A DNA stretch of 64,000 nt from Limanda limanda. Taxonomy: Eukaryota > Chordata > Actinopteri > Pleuronectiformes > Pleuronectidae. The stretch is from the NCBI RefSeq assembly GCF_963576545.1, contig NC_083641.1:21954023-22018022 (forward strand), in the 5' to 3' direction. Position 1 is the first letter of the stretch, and every line of letters begins with the position of its first letter. The translations under genes and the position numbers were made by a program. Below are positions 52,220 through 64,000 of the stretch, piece after piece. Under the pieces are notes generated by a model. The model was not told the origin of the DNA, searched no databases, and saw nothing but the letters and a program-made list of their open reading frames with translations.

Positions 52220-55120
52220 CACTTTGTTTCAAACCATTTCAGGCACAGCTGCCTCTCGCATCTGGGGACAGATCTGCATCGATTTTGTGACAAGTGAATC
52301 AGGCTCCGCTTTAATTGGATATGTGCATGCGGAGTCCCCCGAGCTAATTGCGTGAGGCCGCGGCGGCTCAGGACTCGCTGCCGGGACCCGGGCAGCGTGA
52401 TGCTCAGCACAGAATAATCACTCCCGGCCGGTGGCAGAGGACAGGCACCCCCTTTATAACCCAAGTGTCTCTGGTGGGACAACTCCAAACACCAATATCA
52501 TCTCGGAGGCAGGAGTTCTGGTCAATAGCCGTGAAGTTACAAACATCCTTGTTACAGTAAGTAGTGGGCTGCTGCAGGTGATGTTGTTGCAGATAAATAA
52601 TACTAACATAACGACCTTGCGGACCTCCACCGCCGACTCCCCACCTTGCAGCAGTGATGCAGAACAGTGCGCCAGGATGTGTTATGCTGGATGTGGCTGC
52701 AGGTGTGAAAATGACAAAAACTAGCAAATTGGCAAAACTAGCTGACTTACAGGAGCAAGTTTTCTCTTTATCGTGTTGTTGTACGTGATTAATTGAAAGC
52801 TGCACACGACAAAAAGGGTTGAACGTTGTCAATTATCCAGTAAGAGGTGTGTGTCCTTCCCACAGGGTGCTGCATCCTTAACCAAGAAAATACGAAATGG
52901 GGAAAAGTGCAAACTTAAAATAACAATGAAAACATTCAAAAAATCATGGATTTTATCAAATTTGGTGACAGGTGCAACAAAGCCCTTGTGAGCGTGCCTG
53001 TCAAACAACACTTTTTCAGCCCAGTGTGAAGAATCTCTTCAGAGAGATGTGGACGTAGTTCTTTTGAATTTACAAAATTACTTTTTATTCTATTTATCAG
53101 CCCAAACTAATTATTCTTTCATCAAGACATGTTTGAAAAGCAATAAATTGTTGTCCTGCTTTAGGGCTCCATTTATCCATGAGCATTAACAACCACGAAG
53201 TGGCTCCTGGCTGATGACCCGGTCGGCTCCATTGCACCAGCAGGTGCACCCGTCTGTGCTTACATGAACTGTTACTGTTGATCAGTGGAAAAGTGTGAAA
53301 AAAAAACCCTCTGTCATAGTAAGTGTACTCATGCAGAATAACACAGAGCAGATCGGATTCATACAAACCACCAATCGACTCATTAAAGCATTCGTCCGCC
53401 GAGGTTACAAACTCCACACGGCACTTTGAAGTCTCCACACTCGGGGGTGAAGCTCTTATGAAGTCCGGCCCCGGCCGACCTCAGCCATCAGGTTCCTCCC
53501 GGCTCGGGGACGGCACAGCTGGCCGACACAGATGTGCAACCAACAGGTGAGGGAGGTCTCTTTGCTCCCTGATGTCCATGATTTAATGCAGTATGTGCTG
53601 TGGGTCGATCAGAGGAATATCCACAACCCTGTGGACTTCTAATACAGCTGGTAATGTAATAGAGCTCCTGCATCTCCAACGGGTTTATCCAGGTAAATCC
53701 AATCAGCTGGACTTTTAAAAAACTCGGCTTTATAACTTGTGGCAGTTTCCTTTTGAGCCTGTGATGGAGAGTTGATTAAATTCTGCTCATTTTGGAGATC
53801 ATAGTTTTTCCTTTACTGGCCAGCGTCCTAGTATAGAGTTTTTAATCATGATCAGAAATACCTTATTGATTCAAGAGGAGAAAATTAGGTTTTGCTCGCC
53901 CCAGCCAAGAAAATAAATGTATACAGACCAAGACAATAACTATAAAAAGAAATAAAAAGTTTGTAAAACGATGTAATATGTGCATTGTAATACAATATAC
54001 AAAATTATGCGAATAACATTCTGTGAAAATACAGAATCTTGTGGCTTAAATGGGAAAATGGTCTCGGTGACAGCTGTGATAAATGGAAACACAAACAGAG
54101 AACAAAGAAAACATTCAACAAAGTAAAGATTTTCCCTTTTCACTGTAATTTAATGGCGGGGGAAATGGTCTGCCGTCTGATGTGGTAGCGTTTCACGGCG
54201 CGCGTGCTATCAAAATGTAAAAATGTACCCGGCAGTGTCCTTTGCCGTCTCCCCGGGGAGTTTGAACCGGAGAATCAAGCTCCCACGTCACATCCCCACG
54301 GCGCTGACAGCAAACGGTGAGGCGGCGTTGCCAGTGCGACTCCATCACAGGGGACGAGAGGAGCCGCTACTCGTGTGGCAGCGTGCCTCTCTCTTTGTCG
54401 CCGCTAAAAATAAGATTTTAAACCCTTGGAAAAAACCTGCCTCCCATATCGCTTCGTTTGCTAAGTCGTCTCAACAGGGAGACTCTAAGAGATTCCATCT
54501 CTGCCATGCAGCTTTGGTGTAACTCTTCTCTCTCCCACAGACACCAGGGAGGCAACTGTCAGAATCTGAAAATGTTGGGAAGGGGGAATGTTGTGCATTG
54601 AAATGATTACCTCTGAAAAGCTTCACATCAGTGCGGTGTGCAGGAGATGCATCTTTTCATGAAGCAAGGTTTCTGTTCAAAGACTTAGAGGAATATCTCA
54701 GGATGGTTGCGACTGTGATTAGTAAACAAGGACCAGAAAGCGATCGCTGTGATGCAGGCGGCGGAGAAGCGGCTCCGACTCCCGGCGGCGGCTAGCAGAG
54801 TTTTTCCAGGCGCACCTCAGAAGCTCTGTGGCTGCAGATAAACTTGATTTCACACCTTCAGAACCCGGCCTCTAAGTCTGCCAGGCTTACACACCCTGTT
54901 ACCGGGGTTCAGAGTGACAGGAGCCGCACACCACTCTCTGCTCTCCCTCTCTGTCAACACTGCAAAAGAGCTGAGCCAAAAAGATAAATAAAAAAAAAAT
55001 AAAAAAAAGGCAACACTCTCTGCTTCTTGTCCGTCCTTCTCATATGTCCTCTGTAGACCCCATCACAGGCAATTAAATTCAAGCTTGTCAGATCAAACAG
55101 ACTTACTTTGCACGCAAATA

Positions 55121-55154
55121 CCCCCCCCCACACACACACACACACACACACACT
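55121..55154 (+). repeat. C run followed by (CA)n microsatellite
   Basis: Nine C residues run into about 12 CA units. Confidence 0.9.
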
Positions 55155-58100
55155 CACAAGGACACGGGGGGAGAGAGAGGCGATGCCTTTAAATCCCGGT
55201 GAGGAGAAGAAAGCTGACATTTGCGGACGAGTGTCAGTTCTGCCCAGAGACGCTGTGATGTCACGTGCACACTGTCCAGTGCACTCCATTAACAACACGC
55301 CCAGTTCAAGGCTTTGATCTGCTCTCGTGTGCCGGGGACATGACTCAGCATTTATTCCTACAAGTGCAAAAGAACACAGCGCTCACACAGAGTCCTGTAA
55401 GGATGAAAACAGATGGAGGGAATCAAGGTGTTTCAATGCGAGATTGCTCCACCACTGCTGCACAGTTACTGTTCCTTATATATACATGTAATCTGTCTAT
55501 GGTACAATTATTGTTATTCTACAGGAAGTAGTGTCTGCGATAAACTCGTTAAAAGTATCTGAAAGTTTCTTTGAGCACACGCACACACACACACACTTTG
55601 CCTTGTTAGTATTTCACCCGCCCTGCTGTCCATTAGGAGTCTGTTGTGATGGAGGTAATGCAGCGTGTGAATGACAGATTTTACCTGAAGGCAGCGCAGC
55701 CTGTGTCTCTGAGGTGCCGCTGAAAAGATGTCAATATTCTGGATTAATAACACGGACGATCGACCCAGAGCGAACACGGCCCGAAAGTGATCAAATGAAA
55801 ATCTTATAAAGTCGTCATAGAGGATTAATTGGTATTTTATCTTGACAGGACAGATGAGATCAGGGCCCAGTGAGAAGTTTAATAAAAAGCATAATTACTT
55901 TCAAAAAACAAAACGACAACAAAACTTTTTGGACGTCCGCTGTTTCTGTGGAATCAAATTCTTTGATTTCAAATCAAACAAAGACAGCGACGCTCCCAAG
56001 TCTCTTCTCCTGACTTTATAAAATGAGCAAATGAAATGTCGCAGCAAGTTCAACTGGTAAACAAAGAAGCAAAATTAATACTTTTAGGTTTTTCCCACGT
56101 TTCACCAGAACGAATAAATGAAAGAAACAGAAGTCCACCCTTGGGTTTCTGAGGAAAACAAATGGTTTGGTCCGTCCCTGCTCCAGCCACCTGGCCGACA
56201 CAGTGTCCCACCCCCCCCACCCCCCCATCAGCTCACACTGACAGAGATCAGGTCAGATGTCTTCCTGCATCCGCACACGGCACAAAGCATTTGTCAGCAC
56301 GTGTCACAAATACACAACTCGACACGACAGAGGCCTCCAACCCCCGAGGTGAACGGGGTTTACTCTCTGCCACTCAGAAATCCAGCCGACGTATGAGGTT
56401 AAGAGACAGAATACACACAAACCATAATCAGATATCACCTCTTGAAATGATGAGAGGGCTGAAAACAAAAGCGATTTTGGGGGGGAGGGCTTACGTAGCA
56501 TCGTGCTTATTATTCCTCTCTCAGAAAAGGGCGACAGTATGTAAACAGTGAATGAAAAGCTCTTTTGTATTCCTGTCCTGTGAAAGTGAGAGTCCTCAAT
56601 TCATGGACTCTTGACATCAGAAATACAAGGATTAAGTTTATTTCTTCCCCAAGCAATGAGGGATTTCAATGACAAATAAACAAAAACACATTCTCTGCTC
56701 AGTTTCCCAAAAAAATTCAAAAAGCATCTGATATTTATGCGAAGGAGAATTTGAATTCAAAGCTTACTGCACAACCCTGTCACCTGATTTAGTTGTCTGT
56801 GTTTTAATATCGAATGTGCTTAGTTTGCACCAGCGCAGGTCTTTAGTTCCTGTGTAATTCCTCCAGTGCCAAACTTTGGATTTAACGCTTGCAACACGGC
56901 TGCTTAGGTTTGTTAGCAAAAGAAGTGGCATTCGTACGTGAAGCAGAAATGTGTCTGAATTCACTACAACATGCACTCGGGAGTAATTAATTAATAACAA
57001 CATTAGTGTTTTTAAAACGGTTTTTAACCACCACTTTATATTAACAGAAGATTAGAAGACTGTGTCGTGTGAGTTTCAGTTATCAGCCCCCTATGCACTT
57101 CCCTTCATCTCTGCAAATCATGCAGGTCATTGTTTGGGTTTTTTAACCTTCAAATTTGATTGGAATAAAAACTTGCTATCGTTTCCAGAAGCAGCAGAAA
57201 GATTTTTTTCACCAAAAAGACTCGACCAGCACTGAATAGCAAACAAAGTTGGAAACTGTCGTGAAGATGTAGCAGCTAAAGAGGCAGATATCTCCCTCAG
57301 GAGTTTGTCCAGAGCAAAACAGAGCTAAAAGGGAAACTTACATTCCGAGGTGCTGGGAGACTTGACTCCAGACGAATGCTAATATTTGCTGGATGCACAA
57401 CAAAGTGACTGTTTGCCCCATCGACTAAAAAGATGACATGTCAGCGTGTGTATGTTTTTTCTGCTGCCTCCGTGCGGAAGAGAGAAAGTGAATGCACTCG
57501 CACAGAAACACCGGAGAATGGTTCAAACTAATCTATGTTGGGGAAGGCCCAGTGATCTGACTTAGAACAATGAGTCATAAAGCGTGAGACTTGCCTAGGG
57601 AGACCCCTCACATGAAAAATCCAGCATGGAGCTCTTATCTCCATGTGGCAGCAGATCACTTCCTGGGTCCCCCACTGTAAACCGCCCCTTGGGGCCAAAT
57701 TCTGATAGTTAATTGGCCGGGGGCCACACTGACCCCTGACCCCTCCTCCCAGGGGGGAGTCACCTGGAACATGACTTAAAAAGGCTGAGCTCCCAGAAAC
57801 CTTTCTCTTTTCACTCAGATGCCCAAGCGACAACAAGACCCCTAGGGGTCTTACTAGTTAACTCGGTATTTTTAAGAGACTCTCTTTGTCCTCTCTTTCT
57901 ACTCTGCTCAAGTCATATCCAGACCCTCCAGGGGCCTAACTACACGACTCAGTAACTAAGGAGGCGATTAGACGTTTGTTTAATATCATTTTATTTGAAG
58001 TCGTTTCATTTTCTTCTTTTATCTCAGTCAAAGTTTTATCTTGATAGGACTTTTTGCTGTTTTAACTTGAAAGACCGAAACAGGAAGTGCCCCGCTGGAC

Positions 58101-58723
58101 GGACTTCGACACTTCCATAGACTTTTCTTTTTTCCAACGATCCACAAACGGCTTCCACAAAGCCGTTCCCTGCAGAAGCGCGACGTTCATCCCGCTGAGG
58201 AGTAAGAGGCAATCCACTCCGTTCCTGTAAAACAGCACGATCTCCGCTGTTACAGAAGAAGACGAAGTTTAATTCCGTCAAGGCAGCAAGAGAAATTCGC
58301 TTCTTTCCGGTCCAGCGGCCGAGCCCGGAGCTCCGCTCGTGAGAGAGACCACGTGATTCACTGGCCCCCGACACATTCGCGCAGACGCGCAGGCACATCG
58401 CGAGGGTTGTACAGTAAGAGACTTGATTATCTGGGCAGATACGTAGCATATTGTTTAATATTTGATTGTATTTGTTGCGAGACCGCTGAGTCTCATTGTT
58501 TAACCGGCTACTACGAGCCGCTTCTTCCGGTTCATTTCTGGGTTTTGTGTTAGTGTTTGAGCGCCGCGAGGAAAGCCTCCAGCCACGCTATTAACGTCTG
58601 TGTTAGTCTGCAGTGAGTTTACCGATCAGAAACTCAGCCCACAACGTCCGCTTGGGGCTGAGTGGTTAAATCACTGTTAATCTCTGGCGTGTTTTAAGAG
58701 CTTCTTTGAACTCTCCTTGCATG

Positions 58724-58729
<6 letters not shown>

Positions 58730-58762
<33 letters not shown>
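58730..58762 (+). repeat. (TC)n microsatellite
   Basis: About 16 uninterrupted TC units. Confidence 0.95.
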
Positions 58763-58768
<6 letters not shown>

Positions 58769-59223
58769 TAAACCTAGTATACCCCCGTTTCCGATCTGTA
58801 TTTATAATACAGTTCATGTCACATAGTTAAATCTATACTTAGAGAGGCTGAACACATCTGGAAACCATTCGGCCCCCAAAGCCAAGCAGAGATAAGAATT
58901 CTCTTTGTCTAAAATTTCCTTTGTGTAATTCATCTGGCGACCACCATTGTGAGTTCCGGCCACATGGTATCATTAACATAGACTCCATCTTGAATAACGC
59001 AAGTTAACCAACCATTTTGAGTCTATTATTGCCACGCCTCCTCTCTCTCTCTCCTCCCATCCTGGCTCTAAATTCATAACGGCTCCGCCATCTTGTTTTG
59101 TAGTCAATCCGCCATTTTGAGAGTTTTTAGGCCTTGATTCCACGAATCATGATCGGCCTCCATCTTAGATGTGATGTCACTACGTGACTGCGTCATCGCC
59201 ACGCCCCTTCTTTTTCTCTCTCT

Positions 59224-59227
<4 letters not shown>

Positions 59228-59294
<67 letters not shown>
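59228..59294 (+). repeat. (CA)n microsatellite
   Basis: About 33 uninterrupted CA units, first array of the duplicated module. Confidence 0.97.
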
Positions 59295-59296
<2 letters not shown>

Positions 59297-59349
59297 TGAT
59301 AGACACAGACAGATGCACACATACACAGATACACATAGATGAATACATG

Positions 59350-59645
59350 TGTTTTCTTAATTGTGATAAATGCTGCTGCTGTTGTGATCTTTGAAATATG
59401 GGAGTTTGTTAAGATGATGGATCATTAAATAACACTAACTTTATTTCACACACACACACATAGACACATACACACAGAGAGACACTTTGACACAGACACA
59501 CACACACATAGAGACAGACATACATAGGTAGACCGCCGGTTTTACATGTATTGTCTGAATTGTGATAAGTGCTGCTGCTGTGTTTATCTTTGAAATATTG
59601 GAGCTTGTTAAAATGAGGAATCATTGAATAACATTATAACTTTAT
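59350..59645 (+). repeat. Diverged tandem duplication (199-bp spacing)
   Basis: ATTGTGATAAATGCTGCTGC at 59360 recurs as ATTGTGATAAGTGCTGCTGC at 59559. Both are followed by ATCTTTGAAATAT, GGAG.TTGTTAA, ATCATT.AATAACA and AACTTTATTTC. CA-rich stretches with CACTTTGA and AGACACAGACA lie before each copy, so the unit includes an array plus about 100 bp. Confidence 0.85.
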
Positions 59646-60045
59646 TTCCCCTTTTTAATAAATACTTTTATAATTAAAGTATCTGTAGTCTGTGATTATT
59701 TGTGCACATGTGTGTGAATACAGCTGGATTATGATTGCCTGTGCTCGAACTTAGAAGCCTTCACTGTTTATTAAGTAATTGTTAATATTAAAATATTGAC
59801 ATTATTAATTTAACATTTATCATTATGAGACTGATAATTATAGTTTGACTCGTTGGTCCCTGGAAACCAGGGTGGTGCCCCTCTACAATAAGTTATGGCC
59901 TTATCATTTTTAATTATTGTTAATAAATAATCTTATTATTTTTATAATCATATTTCATGATTATTAATAATTAGCCAACGTCAAGTCTACTGCTATTGCA
60001 CAACATCTACGACTGCAATAATTAAGGGGGCAGCTTTGGCTTCTC

Positions 60046-61789
60046 TAATCCTGTGCATAAAGGATGTCGGTTAATGTGTTTAAGTGTTTAGAGTAATAAT
60101 ACAGATGCGGCCAACCCAATCCAGGCGCCCAGTGGCTGCCAGTAAACACAGGCCAGTTGTCCAGTGATCAGATGGGCTTGCAGAATTTCATACTCAAAGA
60201 GAAATCATGGAGGGATGATAAGAGAGGATATCAACAAATATGGAAGTGGTATCATGAGGAAGATAAAATGCCATCAAGGGTTTGTTGAAGTGTTCAAACA
60301 GAACCCCCTCTGACCTGTGAGAGTGTAAAGCTGTTTCTGTCCTGGCAGGGATCTCTCTCTCTCTCCAATAAATCTTAATGAGCAATAACACATCTTAACC
60401 CGACCACTGCATTTCTACCGAGCGTGTAGTCCACTGAAAAGCCATAATCAATTTGAGCTCAATCTATTAGAGTTAGAAAAAGAGCAGTAAATTCTCAGTG
60501 AGTTGTCATTCAGATAGTTTGCTCTATCAGTCTGTTGCCCATTATCTGGCTCGGCGCTGTTGTCTACTGCTTGATGTTATCTACACACACACACACACAC
60601 AGACACACAATCATGTCAGCACACTGTTCGTCGTGCATAATTCCCTCTGATCCCTCTGATTTTATTACGTACTACCTTGAATGCCGCTTGCTCTTTATTA
60701 ACTCTCACTTCCCGGCTCCTTTAGCACACACGATACTCTTTAAATCAACAGTAATTGCAAACCAATGAAAAATGTGATTTAAAAATATTTTTATCGCCCT
60801 CCTACGCACGTCGAAATGTGTCGTTACGACCACATCACCGAGGCAAACTAAATAAATTAGCTTCTTCACTCTGGTGGAGCAGCGCTGCCGTACAGCTGCA
60901 GTTTTAGCTTCTTGTTTTCAGTCGTTCATGATACTGCCGCCGGGGAAACAGCTGAGGATAATTGAAATGTGTCATTAAACGTTTTTTGATATTTTGCAGG
61001 AAAGATGCTTGTTTATCGTATTTACCCGCTGCAAAATTTCAGGGGCGTGTAATGCAGGATTGGGCCGGTCTGTGATTTAATAGAGGCGGCTAGGGTCTCA
61101 CAGAAATAATTGCTTTTGCCTGCATATGCATGAAGCTTCTAGGCAAAAAGGAACCCAACTAATCTAATACTGGTTTAGTAAGATACAGTATGTACACAGC
61201 CTCTGGTGGGTTCTGGGAAGACGAGGACGCAAACGCTCCTTCGTCTCCAACCATGACAGCTTCCTGCATGTCGATTAAACAAACGTCTGAAATGTGTAGT
61301 GACAATAATATCGTAAATCAAAAAAAGAATCTTCGATCATAAAGTGCTTCTCTGGTCTTAAAACCACTCAAAGCTTTTTCCACTAGACTATAATTCACCT
61401 GATCACACGTCACTTCTACAATTAGCACTTTTCGTTCAAACACTGACGGCACAACCACAACATTTGGGGGCTCAGTGTCCTTGCTGTCTAATGCCGATGG
61501 TGCCAATTTGGTGGGAGAATCTACACAGTAGCAATAGCAGGATTGCGCCACAGTATCGAGATCCCGCCGATACATGCCCTCATCCAATGGCAAGTCTCAG
61601 CTGTTAATCATGATGTTTCAACCGTTTCAATGTTATCAAGTAACTAGTTTAAGCCAAACATACAAGAATAATGAGCACATTCATCCGTGTGATCAGATGT
61701 ACCTGAAATGATTGACACCATCTTTTTGACTCGTTGATGTCCCACCTACTAACATGGAGGAGGCGGCAGTATTTATGACCTACATCATT
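60046..61789. other. Non-coding DNA, no gene seen
   Basis: Contains a short (CA)n at 60582-60600. No exon-like frame; a 91-codon minus frame at 61318-61593 shows no known domain. Confidence 0.4.
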
Positions 61790-61885
61790 TTGTCCATCTT
61801 GACCAATAAGACACTTTGACATGCGGGAATCGAACCACTTATTCTCTGCTCTTTGCTCTGCCTCCTAAACCACAGAAGCCCTTTG
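61790..61885 (-). repeat. tRNA-derived SINE-like element, family 1, minus orientation
   Basis: Read on the minus strand it gives TGTGGTTTAGGAGGCAGAGC (A-box position), GTGGTTCGATTCCCGCATG (B-box position) and TCAAAGTGTCTTATTGGTCA. This matches the + strand copy at 2951 in order and wording. Only the head and first part of the body remain. Confidence 0.65.
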
Positions 61886-61947
61886 GGGATTTGGTACAAT
61901 GTGGCGTACTGACTCACCAGCAGTTTTCATAGCGGTAAACACTGTAT

Positions 61948-61981
61948 TCACAGACACACACACACACACAAACACACACAA
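61948..61981 (+). repeat. (CA)n microsatellite
   Basis: About 14 CA units with an AAAC interruption. Confidence 0.9.
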
Positions 61982-62520
61982 TACAAGCTAAATTGCTGGT
62001 TGTGTGTTTGCACCACGAGACGGCCGAGTGTCAGACCTATTCAACGTGAGGCGTCAGTTTGGTTTCAACAATTTGTTGCCCACTGATATCAACAGCGCTG
62101 CTCGACTGAACCTGCAGATAACATTACTCACAATCTTTTGTCAAATCCACTCCACACCCCACCATCTCTCTTTAGCTACATTCTTCAGAAAAAAAAACCC
62201 TGACATGCAGTTTCGCTGAAGAAGTGACGTCCCTACAGGCTCAGGAAGCCATCATGGAGGATTAGACCGGCTGACAGATACGTCAATATTTATACGGACG
62301 TCGTCCACGATGGCATGTGGGCTTCTCTTTTATCCAGAAACAAGCAACATCAGCCCCAGAGGTCTGCAGTGACAGCTGTTTGCCCATGCAGCTACTGATT
62401 TGTCAAATCATATTTTCAGGTTGTGTTTTTTTTCTGCAGGTAACAGGTTGCTGTGGGGAAGATACATAACATGCTATAATCTGTTTTTATTCACAGTAAG
62501 AGACCAGTGTATTCACTATA
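61982..62520. other. Non-coding DNA, nothing recognised
   Basis: Spacer with no exon or clear repeat; an 8-A run occurs near 62191. Confidence 0.4.
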
Positions 62521-62660
62521 ACCAGGGGCGTGGCAGCAGGGTGGGCAAAGAGGGCGATTGCCTGGGGCCCCTCGGCTGGAGGAGGCCCCTGAACCGGAAC
62601 CCCATGATCAGGAATGTACAGGAGCCTGCACGTGGGAAACCTCCCTGATGAGGCCCCATG
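62521..62660 (+). repeat. Possible degraded dispersed repeat (AGGGGCGTGGC type)
   Basis: CCAGGGGCGTGGCAGCAGGG and GCCTGGGGCCCCTCGG resemble words found in fish interspersed repeats. A second GGGCCCCC-rich patch at 62944-62982 may be its other end, giving a unit of about 450 bp interrupted by the next repeat. No terminal repeat was found. Confidence 0.3.
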
Positions 62661-62817
62661 CAACTACTCTACTAACTAAATATTCATAATTTGAAAGTTT
62701 TGGTTGAAGAGTAGAATGTTTAAATGTGTATATATGATGTAACGTAGGATAGTAAGGGGGTTGCACTGATTTAAATACTTTACTTTAATCTATGTGTATG
62801 CACGGTATGACCTTTAT

Positions 62818-62925
62818 AATTACCTCCACCAAGGAGGTTATGTTTTCTTCTGAGTTTGCAGGATTAAGCAAAAACTTCTCAAAAACCAATTCAGTTTTGG
62901 TGCTGATCTGAATCAGGCAACAGTG
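62818..62925 (+). repeat. Teleost dispersed-repeat fragment (CACCAAGGAGGTTATG type)
   Basis: TACCTCCACCAAGGAGGTTA, then TGTTTTC, GCAGGATTAAGCAAAAACTT and TTTTGGTGCTGATCTGAATC follow the order of a very common fish repeat (a CC.CC.CCAAGGAGGTTATG phrase followed by GCAGGATTACGCAAAAACTA). Diverged and partial; class not assigned. Confidence 0.55.
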
Positions 62926-62982
62926 CGAGACGTGATGAGATGTTGGGCCCCCAGGTCGATTTTGCTTGGGGCCCCCAAAGTC

Positions 62983-64000
62983 CGTTCAAATACTCTCTCA
63001 TCAAGCTCCTCGTATTTTCTTTTGGACTCCATCATGAGGGTTTTAATTCCTGTGTATTCTGCTGCTGCTGTTGTGCTGGACCACATTATAGTTTAATGGA
63101 TTTCATATTTTGTGCACCGGTGCTTTCATGGAAGTTGAACAAAACAAAGACCTCGCTGGCAGACTCCTCAGTGCACACACTGTGAGAGGTGTTTAAAGGG
63201 TCATGTCACTAAATCATATGAAGCATTTTCTCACTCCTCATTTATCTGAGTCACGGTGCAGATATATATATTTTTTAAAGAAATCCACATCTCAGACTCA
63301 GGCCTCACCCAAGAAGAAAGGAGCTAAATGGAATTCTGTTTATGAAGCTCGAAAAATTCATAATGACATCACAACAAACTCAGAATCATCGAGCCTTTTG
63401 AAAACAATGCCCGGGGTTCTGTGGCTGATCTGCAGACTTTACTGTGAACTGTGAGATATATTCACTATACAGCTGCAACTTCTTCTTGATGCAACAGAAT
63501 GTAATATTGGTAAAATAGTACATTCTCTTTTTTTAACAAATAAAGATTCAAACTCATGAATAATAAAACATGCTTCACTTTCGGCTCAGCTCCATAAATA
63601 CATAGGAGCAGGACCTCAAGTGAAGGATCATTTACAGAGAAGACTTATGTGCACGTCTTCATCCAGGATCATTACCTTCGGCTCCGTGGAGACTGGACAG
63701 ATATAAAGTCGCTCCAGAGGAGGACGGACTGTTAGTTGTGAGAAATTGAGATTTATTCCTTGTTCTATCGTCTACGAGGACATACAGGGTTTACTCTTTA
63801 GTATAATGTCCTCTAATGGTCTTAATTTCTCTTTTGGCTTGATAATTATGGAAAAACTAGGGTGAAGCTGCAGGAAATACATTTTGTTATTGATTTAATT
63901 TTACAAGTTTGGGGAAAAAGGCAAAAGATTTTGTTTAAAACTGAGTTGTACGAAAATACTTTATTTTGTAATGATACTGGTGTTGATTAAACCCCCGAGC
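62983..64000. other. Non-coding DNA, no gene seen
   Basis: AT-rich with AATAAA words near 63538 and 63564 but no coding exon beside them. The window ends without a visible gene boundary. Confidence 0.4.

Larger units (their letters stand above)
51661..57529. other. Non-coding DNA, no gene seen
   Basis: Holds a 22-G run (52198-52219) and a C run with (CA)n (55121-55154). More CpG-rich patches occur at 52350-52450 and 54730-54800. Frames at 52404-52832, 54223-54522 and 56162-56551 (up to 142 codons) show no familiar domain or splice context. Confidence 0.4.
57530..60045. other. Non-coding modular GC-rich block, possible LTR-like or composite repeat
   Basis: Unlike its surroundings, this stretch begins with GC-rich sequence (57600-57760) and a TTAAAAAGG TATA-like word at 57776-57784. 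It continues through a CpG-rich part (58080-58600). A (TC)n tract lies at 58730-58762. Repeated words (CTCCATCTT, CCATTTTGAG, CCACGCC, TCTCTCTCTC) follow at 58985-59065 and 59085-59227, and then a 199-bp-spaced duplication around (CA)n arrays. It ends in AT-rich DNA with CCCTGGAAACCAGGG (59858-59872) and AACGTCAAGTCTACTGCTAT. No gag, pol or transposase frame was seen, and no terminal duplication was established. Confidence 0.4.

Noticed and set aside
57528..57836. 102-codon minus frame at the start of the modular block, as a possible retroelement protein
   Set aside because: No gag, protease, polymerase or envelope-like motif is visible; it looks like a chance open frame in GC-rich DNA.

Overview
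This window looks like nuclear DNA from a ray-finned fish, most likely a percomorph teleost. The evidence is one split gene of a vertebrate-only neuronal receptor family, a fish-type LINE-2 (L2) retrotransposon, tRNA-headed short repeats, hAT-like miniature elements, and many dinucleotide arrays, all in AT-rich DNA. I see no operons, bacterial genes, CRISPR arrays or plasmid/phage modules. No database search was possible, so family names rest on motifs I recognise.

Only one host protein-coding gene can be supported. It is on the + strand at about 31.7-34.2 kb and encodes a Nogo receptor-like protein, reticulon-4 receptor-like 1 (rtn4rl1/NgR3). Two coding exons are present, 31676-32127 and 33276-34163. 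They carry most of the signal peptide, a cysteine cap, the leucine-rich repeats, a C-terminal cap, a basic stalk and a GPI-anchor-type tail. The short first exon (a few codons with the initiator Met) was not identified, so the 31.7 kb upstream is probably partly intron 1 and partly intergenic. A 3' UTR of up to about 2.4 kb may follow.

The rest is intergenic or intronic and rich in repeats. At 0-31 kb there are tRNA-like SINE copies (about 2.95, 19.6 and 21.8 kb), a perfect 15-bp inverted repeat (9.0 kb), a 152-bp pure (AG)n tract (11.9 kb), 19-bp and 20-bp minisatellites (13.1 and 22.7 kb), a probable hAT-like miniature element (13.3-13.8 kb) and several (GT)n arrays. At 36-47 kb there is a second, better bounded copy of the same miniature element (38.0-38.5 kb), a fossil reverse-transcriptase scrap (45.3 kb) and a third copy of the second SINE-like family (46.6 kb). 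At 47.8-51.7 kb there is a 5'-truncated L2 on the minus strand. It has a 566-codon open reverse transcriptase frame, a frameshift near 51.37 kb, and a 960-bp TA-flanked DNA element nested in its 3' UTR. At 57.5-60.0 kb there is an unusual non-coding GC-rich block with modular internal repeats and a 199-bp-spaced duplication. It may be an LTR-like or composite repeat. The last 2.5 kb holds further degraded repeats.

I found no convincing new biological system. The most useful items for follow-up are the nested transposon, the intron inside the receptor gene and the duplicated segment in that intron, the 57.5-60 kb block, and the paired miniature elements.
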